In this document: in pieces, positions 9,054-20,095 of the stretch
Position numbering within the stretch: position 1 is the first letter of the stretch
Layout of the letters: every line of letters begins with the position of its first letter
Program-made: the position numbers and the translations under genes
The notes under the pieces: model-generated
The model's database searches: none
Seen by the model: the letters and a program-made list of their open reading frames with translations, nothing else
What the model was told of the DNA's origin: nothing
Assembly: GCA_030407315.1 (NCBI GenBank)
Contig: JALQPE010000443.1
Location: 51,123-115,122 of the forward strand
Direction: 5' to 3'
Source: Asparagopsis taxiformis
Taxonomy: Eukaryota > Rhodophyta > Florideophyceae > Bonnemaisoniales > Bonnemaisoniaceae
DNA length: 64,000 nucleotides

Positions 9054-12000
9054 TCATTTAGAAGAGCACAGAGCGGCTGCTTTTTCCTTCAGCTTTCTGT
9101 TTCCAGGAGTTGCTAGAAATGCTTCCAGTAGCTGTGGCATGTCCTCTTGGACCTGCAGCAGTGGCTCCCACGTCATATCCATCTCCTCAGGTAAACCTTC
9201 CCATTCGATCTGAACTTCTATGTGTCCATCCCTGCTACGAATGCTTTGGATAGAGTTTGCATACTGGTATACAGTATCGGCATGCTCAGCGGCTCGGAGG
9301 AGTCTCTCGTCCACAGGTTTTCCATCCATGTCCGCGCGGTATAGAAGCAATCGACGGGCATGCACCACTTCCCTCTTTCCGTGTATAATGTCCTCAACTT
9401 CATAAACGAGTTCGGATTTGACATCAACAATTCGCCGCGGTCCAAGCCACATTAGGCTGAGCTTATGGCCCTTCTTAGTGGCACGCCGTACAAGTACAAA
9501 GTCTCCTTTCTGGAGATTCACTGGTTGAACGTTTGTCCGCCTATTGTGTGCATCAACTTGTCGCTGGCGAGAGGAATCAGTGTTTTGCTTGACGTCTTTG
9601 TGCATAGCGACAAAGGAATTTTGCATAGCTTCGATGTCGATAATTCGTTGGACATCAGAGAGGTCTGTAGACATAATAGAACGATATGAATACAGGGGTA
9701 ATGCATGTAGCAACGGCCTAGTAGGTATGTGACCCGTAAAAACCTCCATCGGCGTACGGTACACACCGGGGTAGTTCTTGTCGCGCAATCCAAGTCTTTT
9801 CAAAGGAGAGTGGTTCAGTACACTTTGCACACATTCCACTACGGAAGGCCAGTCTTGTGGAGCCAATTTCCACTCACTGCACAAAGCACGACAAGCGCGG
9901 AGCACTTCGCGGCAGATTCGCTCCACAGTCCCGTTAGACCATGGACTATAAGCTGTAGTGAAATGATGATTGATTCGGAGCTCAGAGGAAAGACCATTGA
10001 TGAGTTCGTTCTTGAAGTGTGACCCCTGGTCAGTTACAAACCACTTCATTGAGCCAAAAGAACTGATCCAAGTTGTTAGTGCATTGACGGCTTCTCCGCT
10101 TGTGGCCGCTTCTGTGGCGAACAACCAAACAAATGAAGATAGATCATCTCGTATGATGAGAACATACGACTTATTATCGATTCCAGCTCCCATATACAGG
10201 TAATCGAGATGCACAACTTCGTTTGGGCGCTCTCCGTGTAGAGAGTGGGCCAGTGGACGAGGGATGACGGAGCCAGTCCTAGTAACAATGCAATGGAGAC
10301 ATCCTTTCACTAATTGTTCTGCATCTCTCTTCATTGACGTCCAATAAAATTGCTCCAATAGTACGCTTATTGTGGCTGTCACTCCGCGATGCCCAATCGC
10401 ACCGCAATGAGATGCAACCAGAATTTTGAGCTGCAAGTTCTGGTCACTGCTGGGTATCCAAATGCGCTTGTTGAGCATCCATAGGCCATCCGAACCTTTT
10501 TCAACACCAGTACTGGGGAGCTCGGAGATATGGTTTTCCTGAGATTTTCGGAAAGTGTCAATGGCGGGAAATGTAATTTTTGAGGCTGCAGGAATGAGTT
10601 GTGAAGGTGTCAAAACTAGACTGCAAATGCTCTTTGCTCGTTTCGTTTCCTTCCTATATCCGCTTGCCCAGCGCGTTAATATATCGGCAAAAACATTTGC
10701 CGACCCGTTGACATGTTCGATAACGTACGGGAACCGAGACAGGTAAAGCGCCCAGCGTTGCACTTTGGAAACGATGTGTCTCCCGAGAGCTGGCTCCAGT
10801 GCCAAAGGTGCAAATACAAACAGGAGGTTTCGGTGGTCTGTGTATACGTGGATGTTGTTAACGGCCAGTAGTAAGTAGTCCAGCTTCTCGAAGGTTTTAA
10901 AAATTGCATACCCTTCTTTTTCAAAAGTTGTCCAGCCTTGTTGTGAACCTCTGAATTGTGCGCCTAGGAAAGCTAGCGGCTCGTGTTTCTGTTCGGCGGA
11001 TGCGAGGTTTAGACTTCTTGGATTAGTCTGAGTTACGACTGCGGACCAGAATTGATCAGACGCGTCGGTGTGGATGCATACAGCCATATGTTTCTTTGGA
11101 TAGGAGAGGCTGACAGCGTTACGCAATGTGTCTTGTAAAGATCGGAAAGTTTCCACGTGTACAGTGCCCCAAGACAGATTGTGTAACGCGATGTTTCTGA
11201 TTGATTTCTTTGTACGCTTTCCAGTTTTTGCGTAGGCTTCCTCCAGAACTGAATTGAGCGGTGCGATTCTGGTGGAAAAGTTTGGTATGCATAGTGCCAT
11301 CCACCTACAGCAGTAAACAAATTCACTGAGCTCGTCCGCGGTTTGCGGAATAGTCATTGTTTGAAGTGCTGTAACTCTTGCAGGATCCATTCGATATCCT
11401 TCCTTTGAGATGATGCGACCACACCATTTCAGACTGGTTGAGAATAGTACCGACTTGCATGCTGAAAGATATAACCTGTGAGCATGGCACGTGTGAAAGA
11501 ATCTTTCCAAAAGAGATAGTAGTTGCTGTTCGCATGTGGCGTGAATGTTAAAATCATCTAGCCAAGCTTTTAAATGTCCCCTCAGGTCTTCGAACAATGG
11601 CTCCACAGTACTCTGGAAATGCGCGGTTGCGTTGGCAAGTCCTGGTAGTACTCTTTTGGAGGCAATCACACACTTCGGTGTTACTATTCCACATGAATCG
11701 TATGATTCAGGATGCAACGGAAGCTGCCAGTAGGCAGACACGAAATCTAGGCTGGCGAAGCAGACGCTTCCGGCGAAATCAAGCATCTCTGCGTCAAGGT
11801 TGGGCATTGGCCATGCCTCTTTGACTGTGGCCGCGTTTATTGGCCTGAGGTCAATAGCCATTCGGTATTTTGACTTGGAGCCAGATTTTGGAACAATGAG
11901 GGGTGCTGCTTGCCACGTGGCCGTGGGCATTATAGTTGCAAAATCCATCTCAACAAGTTTCGCAGCGTATCGTTCCATAAACTTACGTTGCTCAGGTGAG

Positions 12001-12150
12001 TACCGACGAGCCTTCACTTTGACTGGCTTGCTATCTGACAGAATTCGTACTCGCATTGGCTCGACAGCAGCAGGTTTTGAGAATCCCAGACGGATGCGGA
12101 ACACGGAGCGATATTCATGCAGTAATTTGGTGAGTCTGCTACACCCTTCC
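9054..12150 (-). CDS. Gypsy-A pol, 3' part: RT, RNase H, integrase, chromodomain-like
   Basis: About 1030 codons, continuing from the gag-protease part across the Copia-2 insertion (frame ...MSSEG-CSRLTKLLHEYRS...). Visible domains: RT with YRMAIDLRPIN, LDFVSAYWQLPL and active site AWLDDFNIH (tryptophan in place of the YxDD tyrosine); RNase H starting HTDASDQFW; integrase zinc finger H-x5-H...C-x2-C (HCGAIGHRG, CLHC); integrase catalytic core with HLDYLYMG, VTDQGSHFKN and SPWSNGTVER. The C-terminal domain ends with a chromodomain-like WEGLPEEMDMTWEPL. The ORF's own GTG at 12102 is not a real start; it is an internal position of the interrupted polyprotein. Confidence 0.9.
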
Positions 12151-12332
12151 TGTCAGAAGGAGAATAAATCCTTACCTCTTTATTGCGTAAGTCTGTGATC
12201 TGCTTTTATAGGTTTTGTTTGTTTCACTCTCGCCGGCGTCCCGGCGGTGCGTCGGACAGCTGTCTTTTGTTAGCATCCTGACTGATTTGGTCACTGCCTC
12301 TTGGCGACTTCTTGTTTGTTAGCATCCTGACA
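12151..12332 (-). repeat. Copia-2 3' LTR (long form, 182 bp)
   Basis: Read on the minus strand it starts TGTCAGGATGCTAAC, and the unit TCAGGATGCTAACAAA recurs 49 bp further on. The 5' LTR has one copy only. The gag-pol stop codon (12224-12226) lies inside this LTR, so about 36 residues are LTR-encoded. Confidence 0.93.
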
Positions 12333-15300
12333 CGCCCCCTGTCGCCAAGGGGCGGTGAGCTAGTTTGGTCGTTGACGGGAGGGTTTAGGAGTTGTATAGA
12401 TGTTGATATGCGCTGGAATGCGGGGTTCGAGAGTGGCTTTGTAAATATGTCTGCTAACATTTCGTCCGTTGGTTTGTAGAGTAGCCTGATTTGTTGGTTG
12501 TTGATGTTGTCGATAATGTGGTGGTACCGTATGTCTATGAATTTGCGTCGTTTAGTTGGTGCCGTTTGTGTCGCGATTTGCAGTGCCGATTGTGAGTCGG
12601 TATATGTGGTGATGGCGTGCTGCTGCGGGATGATGCGGAGTTCTTTGAGTAGTCCAGCGATCCAGTTCGTTTGCCTGATTGTATCGGATATAGATATGAA
12701 TTCTGCGTCGCATGTGCTGAGTGCAACGAGAGATTGTCGTTGGGAGGCCCAGTGGATGGGGGAACCGTGGAGTAGGTGTAATGAGCCTGAGATAGATTTT
12801 CTTGTGGTCTTGTCGTTAGCAAAATCTGCGTCGGCATAGGATATGAGTGGATCGTCGTGGGGTGTGGAGGGGAAGGAGATGCCGAAGGAGGGGGTATGTT
12901 TGAGGAAGCGGATAAGTCTCTTTAGATGCTTCCAGTGTCGCTGTGTCGGTTTGTGCGATGCGCGAGCGAGGGCGTTGATGAAGAATTGGAGCTCGGGGCG
13001 TGTGCAGTCCGTCAGGTATCGTAGCTCGCCGATGACTTCACGGTAAGTGGTGCATATTGTGTCGTCTTGGGGTTCGTCCGGGCCTGGCGGGGATAAGTCA
13101 ATTCCATCGGAGTACAGCCTTTCTATTGGTTTGGCGTCGGTCATATTCGTTTTGGAGACGACGGAGCGTATGATATGCGGTTGGGCTATGTGAACTCCTT
13201 GCGGGGTTTGTGTAATATGCCAGTTGAGGTAGCGGGACGGAAAGCCAAGCCGTTTCACGCTGTATTTTGTGCAAAGCGTCTGGTGTAGTTCGTCCAGTAG
13301 AGGTTGGTGCGTCGCGCAAGCCAGGAAATCGTCAATTGTCATTGCTACGAAAATGTATCCGGTGGGTGTGAATTTTGTGAAGCAGCAGGGGTCGGACTTT
13401 AGCTGTGTGAAGTTGTGGGTAGTGAGGAAATCGCGGGCGCCGTCGCAAAATATGCGGCCGCCTTGCCTTGTTCCATAGAGGTTCCTTTCCAGTGTACCTG
13501 CTGGTTCTGGGTGTTTGAGTGAGCCGTCGAAGAGGGGGTGCTGCTTTATGAATACGGGGGTTTTGTGTGAAAATGGTTCGTGTAGGTACGCTGACGTGAT
13601 GTCGAAGTGCTCTATGGGTATGCGGTGAGCAGATGCGTGGCAGAGCAGCAGCCGGATTGTGGTTTTGTCTGCCGTGAATGTAGCCGTTGTGGCCGGGTCG
13701 AAGTGGGTGTGTGGGAGCATCATGTCGCCACGGACGGCGCATCGAGCCTTCCGTTCTATGATTTTGTCATTGTTATCTCGCTTGTACCTGTACGTCATTG
13801 TGAGGGGAATGGGCTTGGCGTTGGGTGGAATCAGGTGACGGGGTGTCCATTTGATGGCTTGCATGTTATCGAGTTTCTGTAATTCAGCGTCGTGTGCTTC
13901 CGCCCATTCTATTGCGTCTGGGTATTTTTGAGCGCTGCGATGTGATTTTGGGGCGGGCGTGTGGGCTGATATTGCGGAAGGTATGGTTGCTCTTTGGTTG
14001 GTTGGTGTAATGGCTGTGAATATCATGGATGGGCGGTGGGAGGGGTCTTGGTCCGGGTAGTATGGGTGGAAGTTGAGTGCAGACATGTGTAGATCCTTGC
14101 CGGTGGTCAGATCTTGTGCCCTTATAGTATTGGTGTCTATGCCGTGAAGGTATCTGACTGTGATCGCACGCGGTTGTAGTTTCGTTTTGGGGGAAAGAAC
14201 CGGGGCGTGACCGATTTGACCGAAGGCGAATAGGCGTTGGATGTCTGGTGGTGTTCCGTACCAATCGGTATGCGGGAGGCGGCCTGTGGTGGAATGGAGT
14301 GTGATGTTGCGTTTGAACGTGGAATCGTGCAAGGCGTCGTCCCAAAATGTGTCGTCTAACTGGCTGTGAGCCAAGTTTGCGCGAACTGCGTTGAGAAGTG
14401 TGCCGTTGATTCGTTCGGCGAGGCTGTTTTGTTCCGGCGTGTGAGGGACGGTTTTGATGTGAGTGATTCCGCGTTCGTGGAGTGCACTTGTGAGGGCCTG
14501 AGCGAGGTACTCTTTGGCGTTGTCTGTGCGAAGGAATCTTGGGTAGGTTCCATGAATGTTATGTACGTGCTCCAAGTATTGTATAGTGAGCTGAGGGATG
14601 TGAGAGCGGTCTGGAATCGTGTATGTGGTCATGTGTCGTGATTTTGTGTCGACGAATGTGAGGATGTAACGGTTGCCGTGCCTGGATGTAGGTGTGAGTG
14701 GTCCACAGACGTCGGAAGAGATATGTTGACCAAGTTGGTGTGTGTGCGTGGTCGGTTTATGGGGGGCTTTGCGGATTTTTGCTATTGCGCAAGCACTGCA
14801 GGTGAATTTAGGTTGGGCCGTGTCGTCGTTGTTCGCGAGTACGGGTAGCATGCGGTGCTCGCACATTTTTTGGATGGTTTGGGGATTGGCGTGTGCCAGT
14901 TGTAGGTGTAAGTCGCGGTGAGACGTTGTCGTCGGTGTGGGTGACGGTGTGGTGGGAGCGGGTGGTGTGGGATGGGGTGGGTGCGTTGCCGCTCTGTGTT
15001 TGGGTAGTTTGGGGGATGTTATTTTGCGTGTGAAAAGGGGGGGTAGGGTTTGGCGGGGCTTGTGTGGTGTGTGCTGTTGTTTTGGTGCGCTTGGTGCGGC
15101 AGGAGGTGTAACTTGTGGTGTTCTAGTTGGTGGGGGGTGAGCTGGGGGTGGCACAATACCGCTGAGGATTGGTTGTGGAGGTGGTGGCGGGGGAGGTTGG
15201 TACGTTTTTGGGGGAGCGGCTACTGTGGGTGGTGAGGGTTTGGGACGGGGAAGAGGTGGTTTTGTTCGCCATGGTCGATCCCATTGTATTTTCTTCTTGC

Positions 15301-16655
15301 TCCTTGTGTTTTGAGCTGGGGTGTCCGGGATGGGTTGACGTGAGTTGATGGAGGAATTCGTGGCTGAGTGCTGTGGGGAGGGGGGAGGTGTATTTCGGGT
15401 CGTTCTGGCCGTGTGACACGTGGGTTGAGTGACCTCGCGGAAGGTGTAGAGGCCGTTATGGAAGTCCGCAAGTTTTATTTGAGTTCGGCTTCCATGTGGG
15501 CGGAGGTAAGCCGCTTCAGGGGTGAAGGTAACGTTGCCGTGGTTGGCTGCTATTGAGTGAACGGCAAGTAGGTTGTGGCCGATGGAAGGGGAGCATACGG
15601 CATTAGGTAAGTGAAGCGTCGTGTTCCTCGCTTGTATCTGTATGGGTCCGGTGTGGGTGATGGGGTATAGGCGGTTAGCGGCTGTTTTGGTGAAGCGGTT
15701 GGGGCTGCATCGGGTCATGTTTGGTGTGGGCGATGTGACGTGGGATGGGAGCGCTCCGGAGTCTAGTATGTATGACTTACCCGGTTCAGATACATCGATA
15801 GTATTGTGGGGGTCCGTGAGAGACTCCAGGTCTACAGACAGGCGTTCAGGGGCGACGTGCGTGACATTGTGTGCGAACGGCTTGTGGTCGATTGCCTTTA
15901 GTGGTCGACGAAGTGTGTTGGGGTGTCTGGGGCGTGTTCGGCACTCTTGTGTGTTGTGTGTATGCGAGCGATGGTATGTGCACCATTTGGTGGGCGGATT
16001 GCGTCTGGGGTAGCGAGGGGTGGGGAACGCCGGGGGGAGTAGTGCCTGTGTGTGCGTTCGCTGCGGAATTGGTGTGCGGTTTTTTATGTTCGCTTCCATG
16101 CGTCGCAGGCGTATGACGACATCGGAGATGTGTGTGGGGGGGGTCTAATGTGAGTAGATCGTGTGCTATGCGGTAGTCGAGGTTGTTACGTAGGCCCAGG
16201 AGTAAGAACTTGATCGTGGTGGATTCGGAATCGATGCCGGGGTAATTGGCGTTGCGCATCTCTATGCGCATGGCGTCGTGTTCGCTGAGGTACGTGTCGA
16301 GATCCATGTCTGCGGTGAGGGTAATAGATCTTGCACGTTCTTCTAGAAGTGCGTGCGGTAGTGAGGTTGATTCTCGAAGGTGGTTCAGGATCTGTGATGC
16401 GAGCAGGTGAGGTGGTGAGGCGAGTGTGTCGTCTGATAGGCGTGTTGCGATGGATTCCGGTGTGCTGGATAGGATTATGAGGCTCAGTTTTTCTTGTTCC
16501 AATTTGAATTTGGCGAATTCTTCCGGGTCGGCAGGCGCTGTGGTGCTGGGATCTAGGTGCTGGGCGAGGCCTAGGTCTGAAGCGAGGGCCTGAAGGGTCC
16601 GTTTCCAGAAGCGTTGATTCGCGGGGGACAGTGTGGGGAGGCGAGCGGAGTCCAT
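12224..16655 (-). pseudogene. Copia-2 gag-pol polyprotein, one frameshift
   Basis: Gag starts at 16655 (MDSARLPTLSP) and runs in one frame to LTLDPPHT, where eight C residues (16136-16143) break the frame. With seven C the reading continues as ISDVVIRLRRMEANIK and matches the Copia-1 layout. Downstream: zinc knuckle WCTYHRSHTHNTQEC (C-x2-H-x4-H-x4-C as in Copia-1), protease LDSGALPSH, a long proline-rich linker (PPPPPPPQP), integrase (DVCGPL, RTDNAKEY, PEQNSLAERING), RT with MTIDDFLAC at the active site (threonine in place of tyrosine), RNase H YADADFAND and FIDIRYHHIIDN. Apart from the C run it is open throughout, so the damage is recent, an assembly error, or a translational frameshift. Confidence 0.85.
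12296..12353 (-). promoter_or_regulatory. Stem-loop enclosing polypurine tract and start of Copia-2 3' LTR
   Basis: On the plus strand gcctcttggcgac (12296-12308) pairs with gtcgccaaggggc (12341-12353) with one mismatch, nine bases being perfect. The 32-nt loop holds the G-rich tract AGGGGGCG (minus strand, 12333-12340), the likely plus-strand primer, and the first LTR repeat (12318-12332). Confidence 0.75.
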
Positions 16656-16730
16656 TGTTGTCGCGGGTGGGTCGTCGCGAGATGAGAAAGGGTGTGTAGG
16701 GTGATCGTGAGTCGCAGTGGGCGGGAATTA

Positions 16731-16740
16731 GCCCATAACC
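16731..16740 (-). promoter_or_regulatory. Copia-2 primer binding site
   Basis: Minus strand GGTTATGGGC directly follows the 5' LTR. It is complementary to GCCCATAACC, the anticodon arm of initiator tRNA-Met, as in Copia-1 and the TRIM. Confidence 0.75.
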
Positions 16741-16873
16741 TGTCAGAAGGAGAATAAATCCTTACCTCTTTATTGCGTAAGTCTGTGATCTGCTTTTATA
16801 GGTTTTGTTTGTTTCACTCTCGCCGGCGTCCCGGCGGTGCGTCGGACAGCTGTCTTTTGTTAGCATCCTGACA
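16741..16873 (-). repeat. Copia-2 5' LTR (short form, 133 bp)
   Basis: It ends on the plus strand with ttagcatcctgaca. It is the same as the 3' LTR but lacks the 49 bp between the two direct repeats. Confidence 0.93.
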
Positions 16874-18533
16874 CTTCCGATGACATTCCATTTTCTTTTG
16901 CCTCCTTCACTAAATTTTCGAGTGCTTTTGATAATGAAGAAGGTTCATCTTCCCCTAGATCAATGTAAATGTCTGCATCTTCCGCCTTGTCATCCAGAGC
17001 GGTAGATGCAGAATGGAATGTACTTCCGAACTCGAACTCGCGGCTCTTCAGCAAACTGTAAATAGTCCCATTTTCTGTTTCGCCCTTTTCACCTGAGCGC
17101 AAATTATTCTCGATGTCGAAAACTCCATTGAATCTGTCGCAGGCGGCTGCCAGCAGCATTCTATTGTCCAGCCCTAAGCTCTGCAGCACATGCCTACTAA
17201 GGATGGCATGACTTACAGGATTGTCTCCGACACTCCACTCGACATTTCGTAATGAAAGGTTAGTTCCGTGTCGAATACGGAGTAGAACGTCAGCTTTGAC
17301 CGCCTTACTACATCGAAGAGACGGGGCGGATTTATCCACGGTCTCGTAGTAAAGAGTTTTTCGTAATCTTGTCACTTTCAAGTCTGGATCAGCCTTCACC
17401 ATCTCTTTTAGGATAGATGGGGGCAGAATACAAGCGTCTGATCCTTGATCAGCGAGCACAGTAGCTTCGACTGCACCATGACAAAACGAAGCGGTAAATA
17501 ACGAAGAATGATATCTTGTGTTTGTATCAGTGTTATCCAGCATTCCCACGTGTCCAGAAGACATTCTCCTCTTTTTGGACTCCCTGTACTTCTTCAATAA
17601 CTGTTTCTTATCTTCAGCGGAGGTCATACTACAGTCCATCAGAAAGTGCTTCTTATCACATTTTGGGTTTAAACAATCCGGCTTCTCCTTTCGTTTCTTA
17701 GGAGCTTCAGGAGCCCTATCATCCGCCACTTCGACAGCTTCATTCATTCTTCTGTCCGACGAACGTTTCGAGTTTGATCTAGACTTGTGCGGGTTAATAG
17801 GGCGTCTTTGCTTCGTTGATCGGAAGTGAGAGGCTGGCAATACAGTAGTGATTTCTGTATCTGAATCGTACTTTTCAGTTGTTGATCTGTTAGCTGCATC
17901 GTGTCGATCGATGGCTGCAGCTTCTTTCGCAGTCTCGCGAAGGAAAAGTTCATAGTCCCTTTTGAACGCCTCTTTGCGCAATTTGAAAGTAAGTGTCATG
18001 CGATTGTGAAGCCTTGGGTGTGAGATACGCCGCATAATGTGCCCAATTGCTAGCTCTGGTTGCGTTGATATGAATGTAGAATATCTTAGCGATTCCAGCT
18101 TCTTAGAGTAACGCAGCCCCAAGTCCCAAACCTGAATTTCGAGCGATCTCTCAGATCCATCCATAGTGATACTGGAAATTCCTCGTTCTATTTGGGCCAA
18201 GTCATAGTCTTCCGGGCGTATTTCGGCTCTTTCCGCGACACAGCGTTGGAGATGCTCTTCGGTAATATCATCAACAGATTCCACCGGTACCCATTGAGCA
18301 GTGACGAAGATGCCCAGAACCGACTTTTCGATAGAATTGAAATAAGAAGTAGCTGGGATTGCTACACCCTGTTCCTGACTTTTCTCTCGTACACGTCGTT
18401 CGTACACGAGGCGTTTCTGTCTGAAAGTAACGAAATGCTCAGTCGATATTCCAGTTAAGCGTGGAGCTTCCAGCGTTTCCACTATTGTCTGTGGTACGCG
18501 TGTTTCGGCGTTCTTGCGGTTCTTTGGTGGCAT
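16874..18533 (-). CDS. Gypsy-A gag and protease, 5' part of polyprotein
   Basis: Start chosen at 18533 (MPPKNRKNAETRVPQ), the first ATG outside the LTR; the open frame upstream is LTR sequence and unlikely to be coding. About 553 codons belong to the element before Copia-2. Gag has a zinc knuckle CLNPKCDKKHFLMDC (C-x4-C-x4-H-x4-C), preceded by a basic stretch. It is followed by an aspartic-protease-like segment VLADQGSDACILP, where DQGSD replaces the common DTG/DSG. The natural frame continues into the RT part at 12150. The observed stop at 16860-16862 lies inside the Copia-2 LTR. Confidence 0.85.
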
Positions 18534-18589
18534 GATTTGTTGTGTCCAGGTCAAGAATTCCTGCAATGGTCTGTCGCGACAGTAATTAC

Positions 18590-19051
18590 TGTAGACTCTT
18601 GCAAGTTTTCTAGCTGGGCTGGAGAGGAATGGGAAGGCTAGGAAGATCGGCAATGTCGCTCTGCCTCTGTTGTCTACTGAGGAGAGGATGCCTTTAATAC
18701 TACTTGAGTGGGCAATACTGACCGTAATTGCCGCCTTCTGGGTAGTGCAACCCAGAGAATCCCTTGCTATGCAGTGGCATAGCTGTATTCGGCCATAATA
18801 GGGTAGTATAGCTAGCTGCTGTGCTGCAGCGAGTCCAGTGAACGTCCACAACGTGGGTAGCAGCGCTACCCAATCATTACATAGCCTAATAAGATATAAC
18901 AAGTAGCTGGGTGTCATCCATCATATTTTATATGTGGAGATTGTTCACGTATCATGATACGTGTAGGTCAATGGCGGGAAGTCATCCCTTGTCCGGAGGA
19001 CGCTGTTGAGCACTCCGCTACGTGACTCAGCCGGGATCAGCGATGTGTTAC
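18590..19051 (-). repeat. Gypsy-A 5' LTR
   Basis: 462 bp, apparently the same sequence as 8557-9018. The bases just inside (minus strand) read TAATTACTGTCGCGACAG, with a CTGTCGCGACAG palindrome, but no recognisable tRNA match. Confidence 0.93.
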
Positions 19052-19753
19052 GAAACGCAACGCACAGTCTACAGCAGAAATCTTCGTAGACAGCGGGTGC
19101 AAGCGTCGACCCAACTCGGTCAAATCCATTTGCACTCGACGCGATGCCCATTGCTAGACTGGGCGCATAAATACGTCAGACGCGTGAAACAATCAACAGT
19201 TAGATATGAGGCGGCAAAAATGAGGCAGAGGAGACATGCCACGCGAAGCGTATGGGCTGCTTGCCAAAGACAATTGGCGGTGATGGGGTTATTGGGGTGT
19301 TGGTGGAGGATGGATGTTCATTCGGGATGACGCAGGGTTGGAAAGTAGCGCGGACTTTGTCGGAATATGGCGGATGCACGGCGCTGAAGGCGGATTGACA
19401 TGGAGAGCGGTCTGCGCGTTGATCGAGATTGCGAGATCCGCATGCTGGCGGAGAGTGCGATTGGGAGTTGAAGTGATTATGTGCCACTACGTCAAACGGA
19501 TCAGTCGCACACAATAAACAATCGGCGACCAGTTCATACGCGCCTTGTCGGAAGACTGGTTGGAGTTTCAAATCGCACGCGAGCAGAATATTGTTGGCGC
19601 GCAATGAAGACGGTCGTTGTTTGGCGATGGAAATTGTTAAGCGATTGAGATTCGATCATGTAAAATTTGGTGCGCCGTTTGCATGGCGATAGCGGAATGG
19701 TGATGCAAGCGTCTGGGATGCCATGACAGTTGAAACCAAACGGATCGTTGCAT
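19052..19753. other. Intergenic, no gene seen
   Basis: Only short overlapping ORFs in several frames with no recognisable domain. Nothing supportable beyond spacer between Gypsy-A and the TRIM. Confidence 0.5.
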
Positions 19754-19830
19754 TGTTGGGATATTCATATAACCAGGCGACATGCCAACTCTAGTGTCTG
19801 CGCAGGCACAACATTCTTTATAGTCTAACA
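19754..19830 (+). repeat. TRIM 5' LTR (short form, 77 bp)
   Basis: TGTTGGGATATTCATAT joined directly to AACCAGGCGACATGCC and ending in GTCTAACA. It appears the same as the solo LTR at 24236-24312. Confidence 0.92.
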
Positions 19831-20044
19831 GGTTATGGGCCGTTACCGCTAACCGGACTGCGTGAGTTCGATTCTCACAAGCACCGCTGCATCATAATTT
19901 ATTCAACACGGCGACGCAACTACCGCCAATCAATTCACAGCGACGACAAATCCCGCTACGACAAGTCAACAACAAGACTCTTATCTATTCAAGACAGGCT
20001 CCAACGCCTCAGGCTACTACGCCTCCTACCGCTTCACCGCTTGC

Positions 20045-20095
20045 CCAGGGAGCGGGGGCGTGTTGGGATATTCATATCCCTCATCTCCTCCCTGG
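20045..20095 (+). promoter_or_regulatory. Stem-loop enclosing purine tract and start of TRIM 3' LTR
   Basis: ccagggag (20045-20052) pairs with ctccctgg (20088-20095). The 35-nt loop holds cgggggcg and the first LTR repeat (20061-20077). A second possible pairing, ggagcgg (20049-20055) with ccgctcc (20106-20112), ends exactly at the second repeat. Confidence 0.65.

Larger units (their letters stand above)
12151..16873 (-). mobile_element. Ty1/Copia retrotransposon (Copia-2) nested in Gypsy-A
   Basis: Bounded by a perfect CTTCC target duplication (12146-12150 and 16874-16878) and by LTR ends TGTCAG/CTGACA. The coding strand is minus: 5' LTR 16741-16873, primer site 16731-16740, gag-pol 16655-12224, 3' LTR 12151-12332. 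The 3' LTR is 49 bp longer than the 5' LTR. A one-base frame break in a run of eight C (minus strand, 16136-16143) separates gag from the rest, so this copy may be non-autonomous unless the shift is programmed or a sequencing error. Confidence 0.95.
8557..19051 (-). mobile_element. Ty3/Gypsy chromodomain retrotransposon (Gypsy-A), interrupted by Copia-2
   Basis: Two 462-bp LTRs (8557-9018 and 18590-19051) that look identical flank a minus-strand gag-pol gene. The flanks aaaac (left) and gaaac (right) suggest a 5-bp target duplication with one change, so the exact ends are uncertain by a base. Copia-2 lies in the middle of the coding sequence with target duplication CTTCC. Without it, gag-protease and RT-integrase-chromodomain join in one frame. 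Near-identical LTRs mean Gypsy-A is young, and Copia-2 inserted later still. No tRNA primer site was recognised next to the 5' (right) LTR. Confidence 0.93.

Noticed and set aside
16860..18917. Gypsy-A gag starting inside the LTR at 18917
   Set aside because: The first 128 codons are LTR sequence and are repeated in the other LTR; the ATG at 18533 is the better start.
19831..19900. A complete tRNA gene
   Set aside because: Only a T-arm-like stem is present; no matching acceptor 5' strand, D arm or anticodon arm could be placed.
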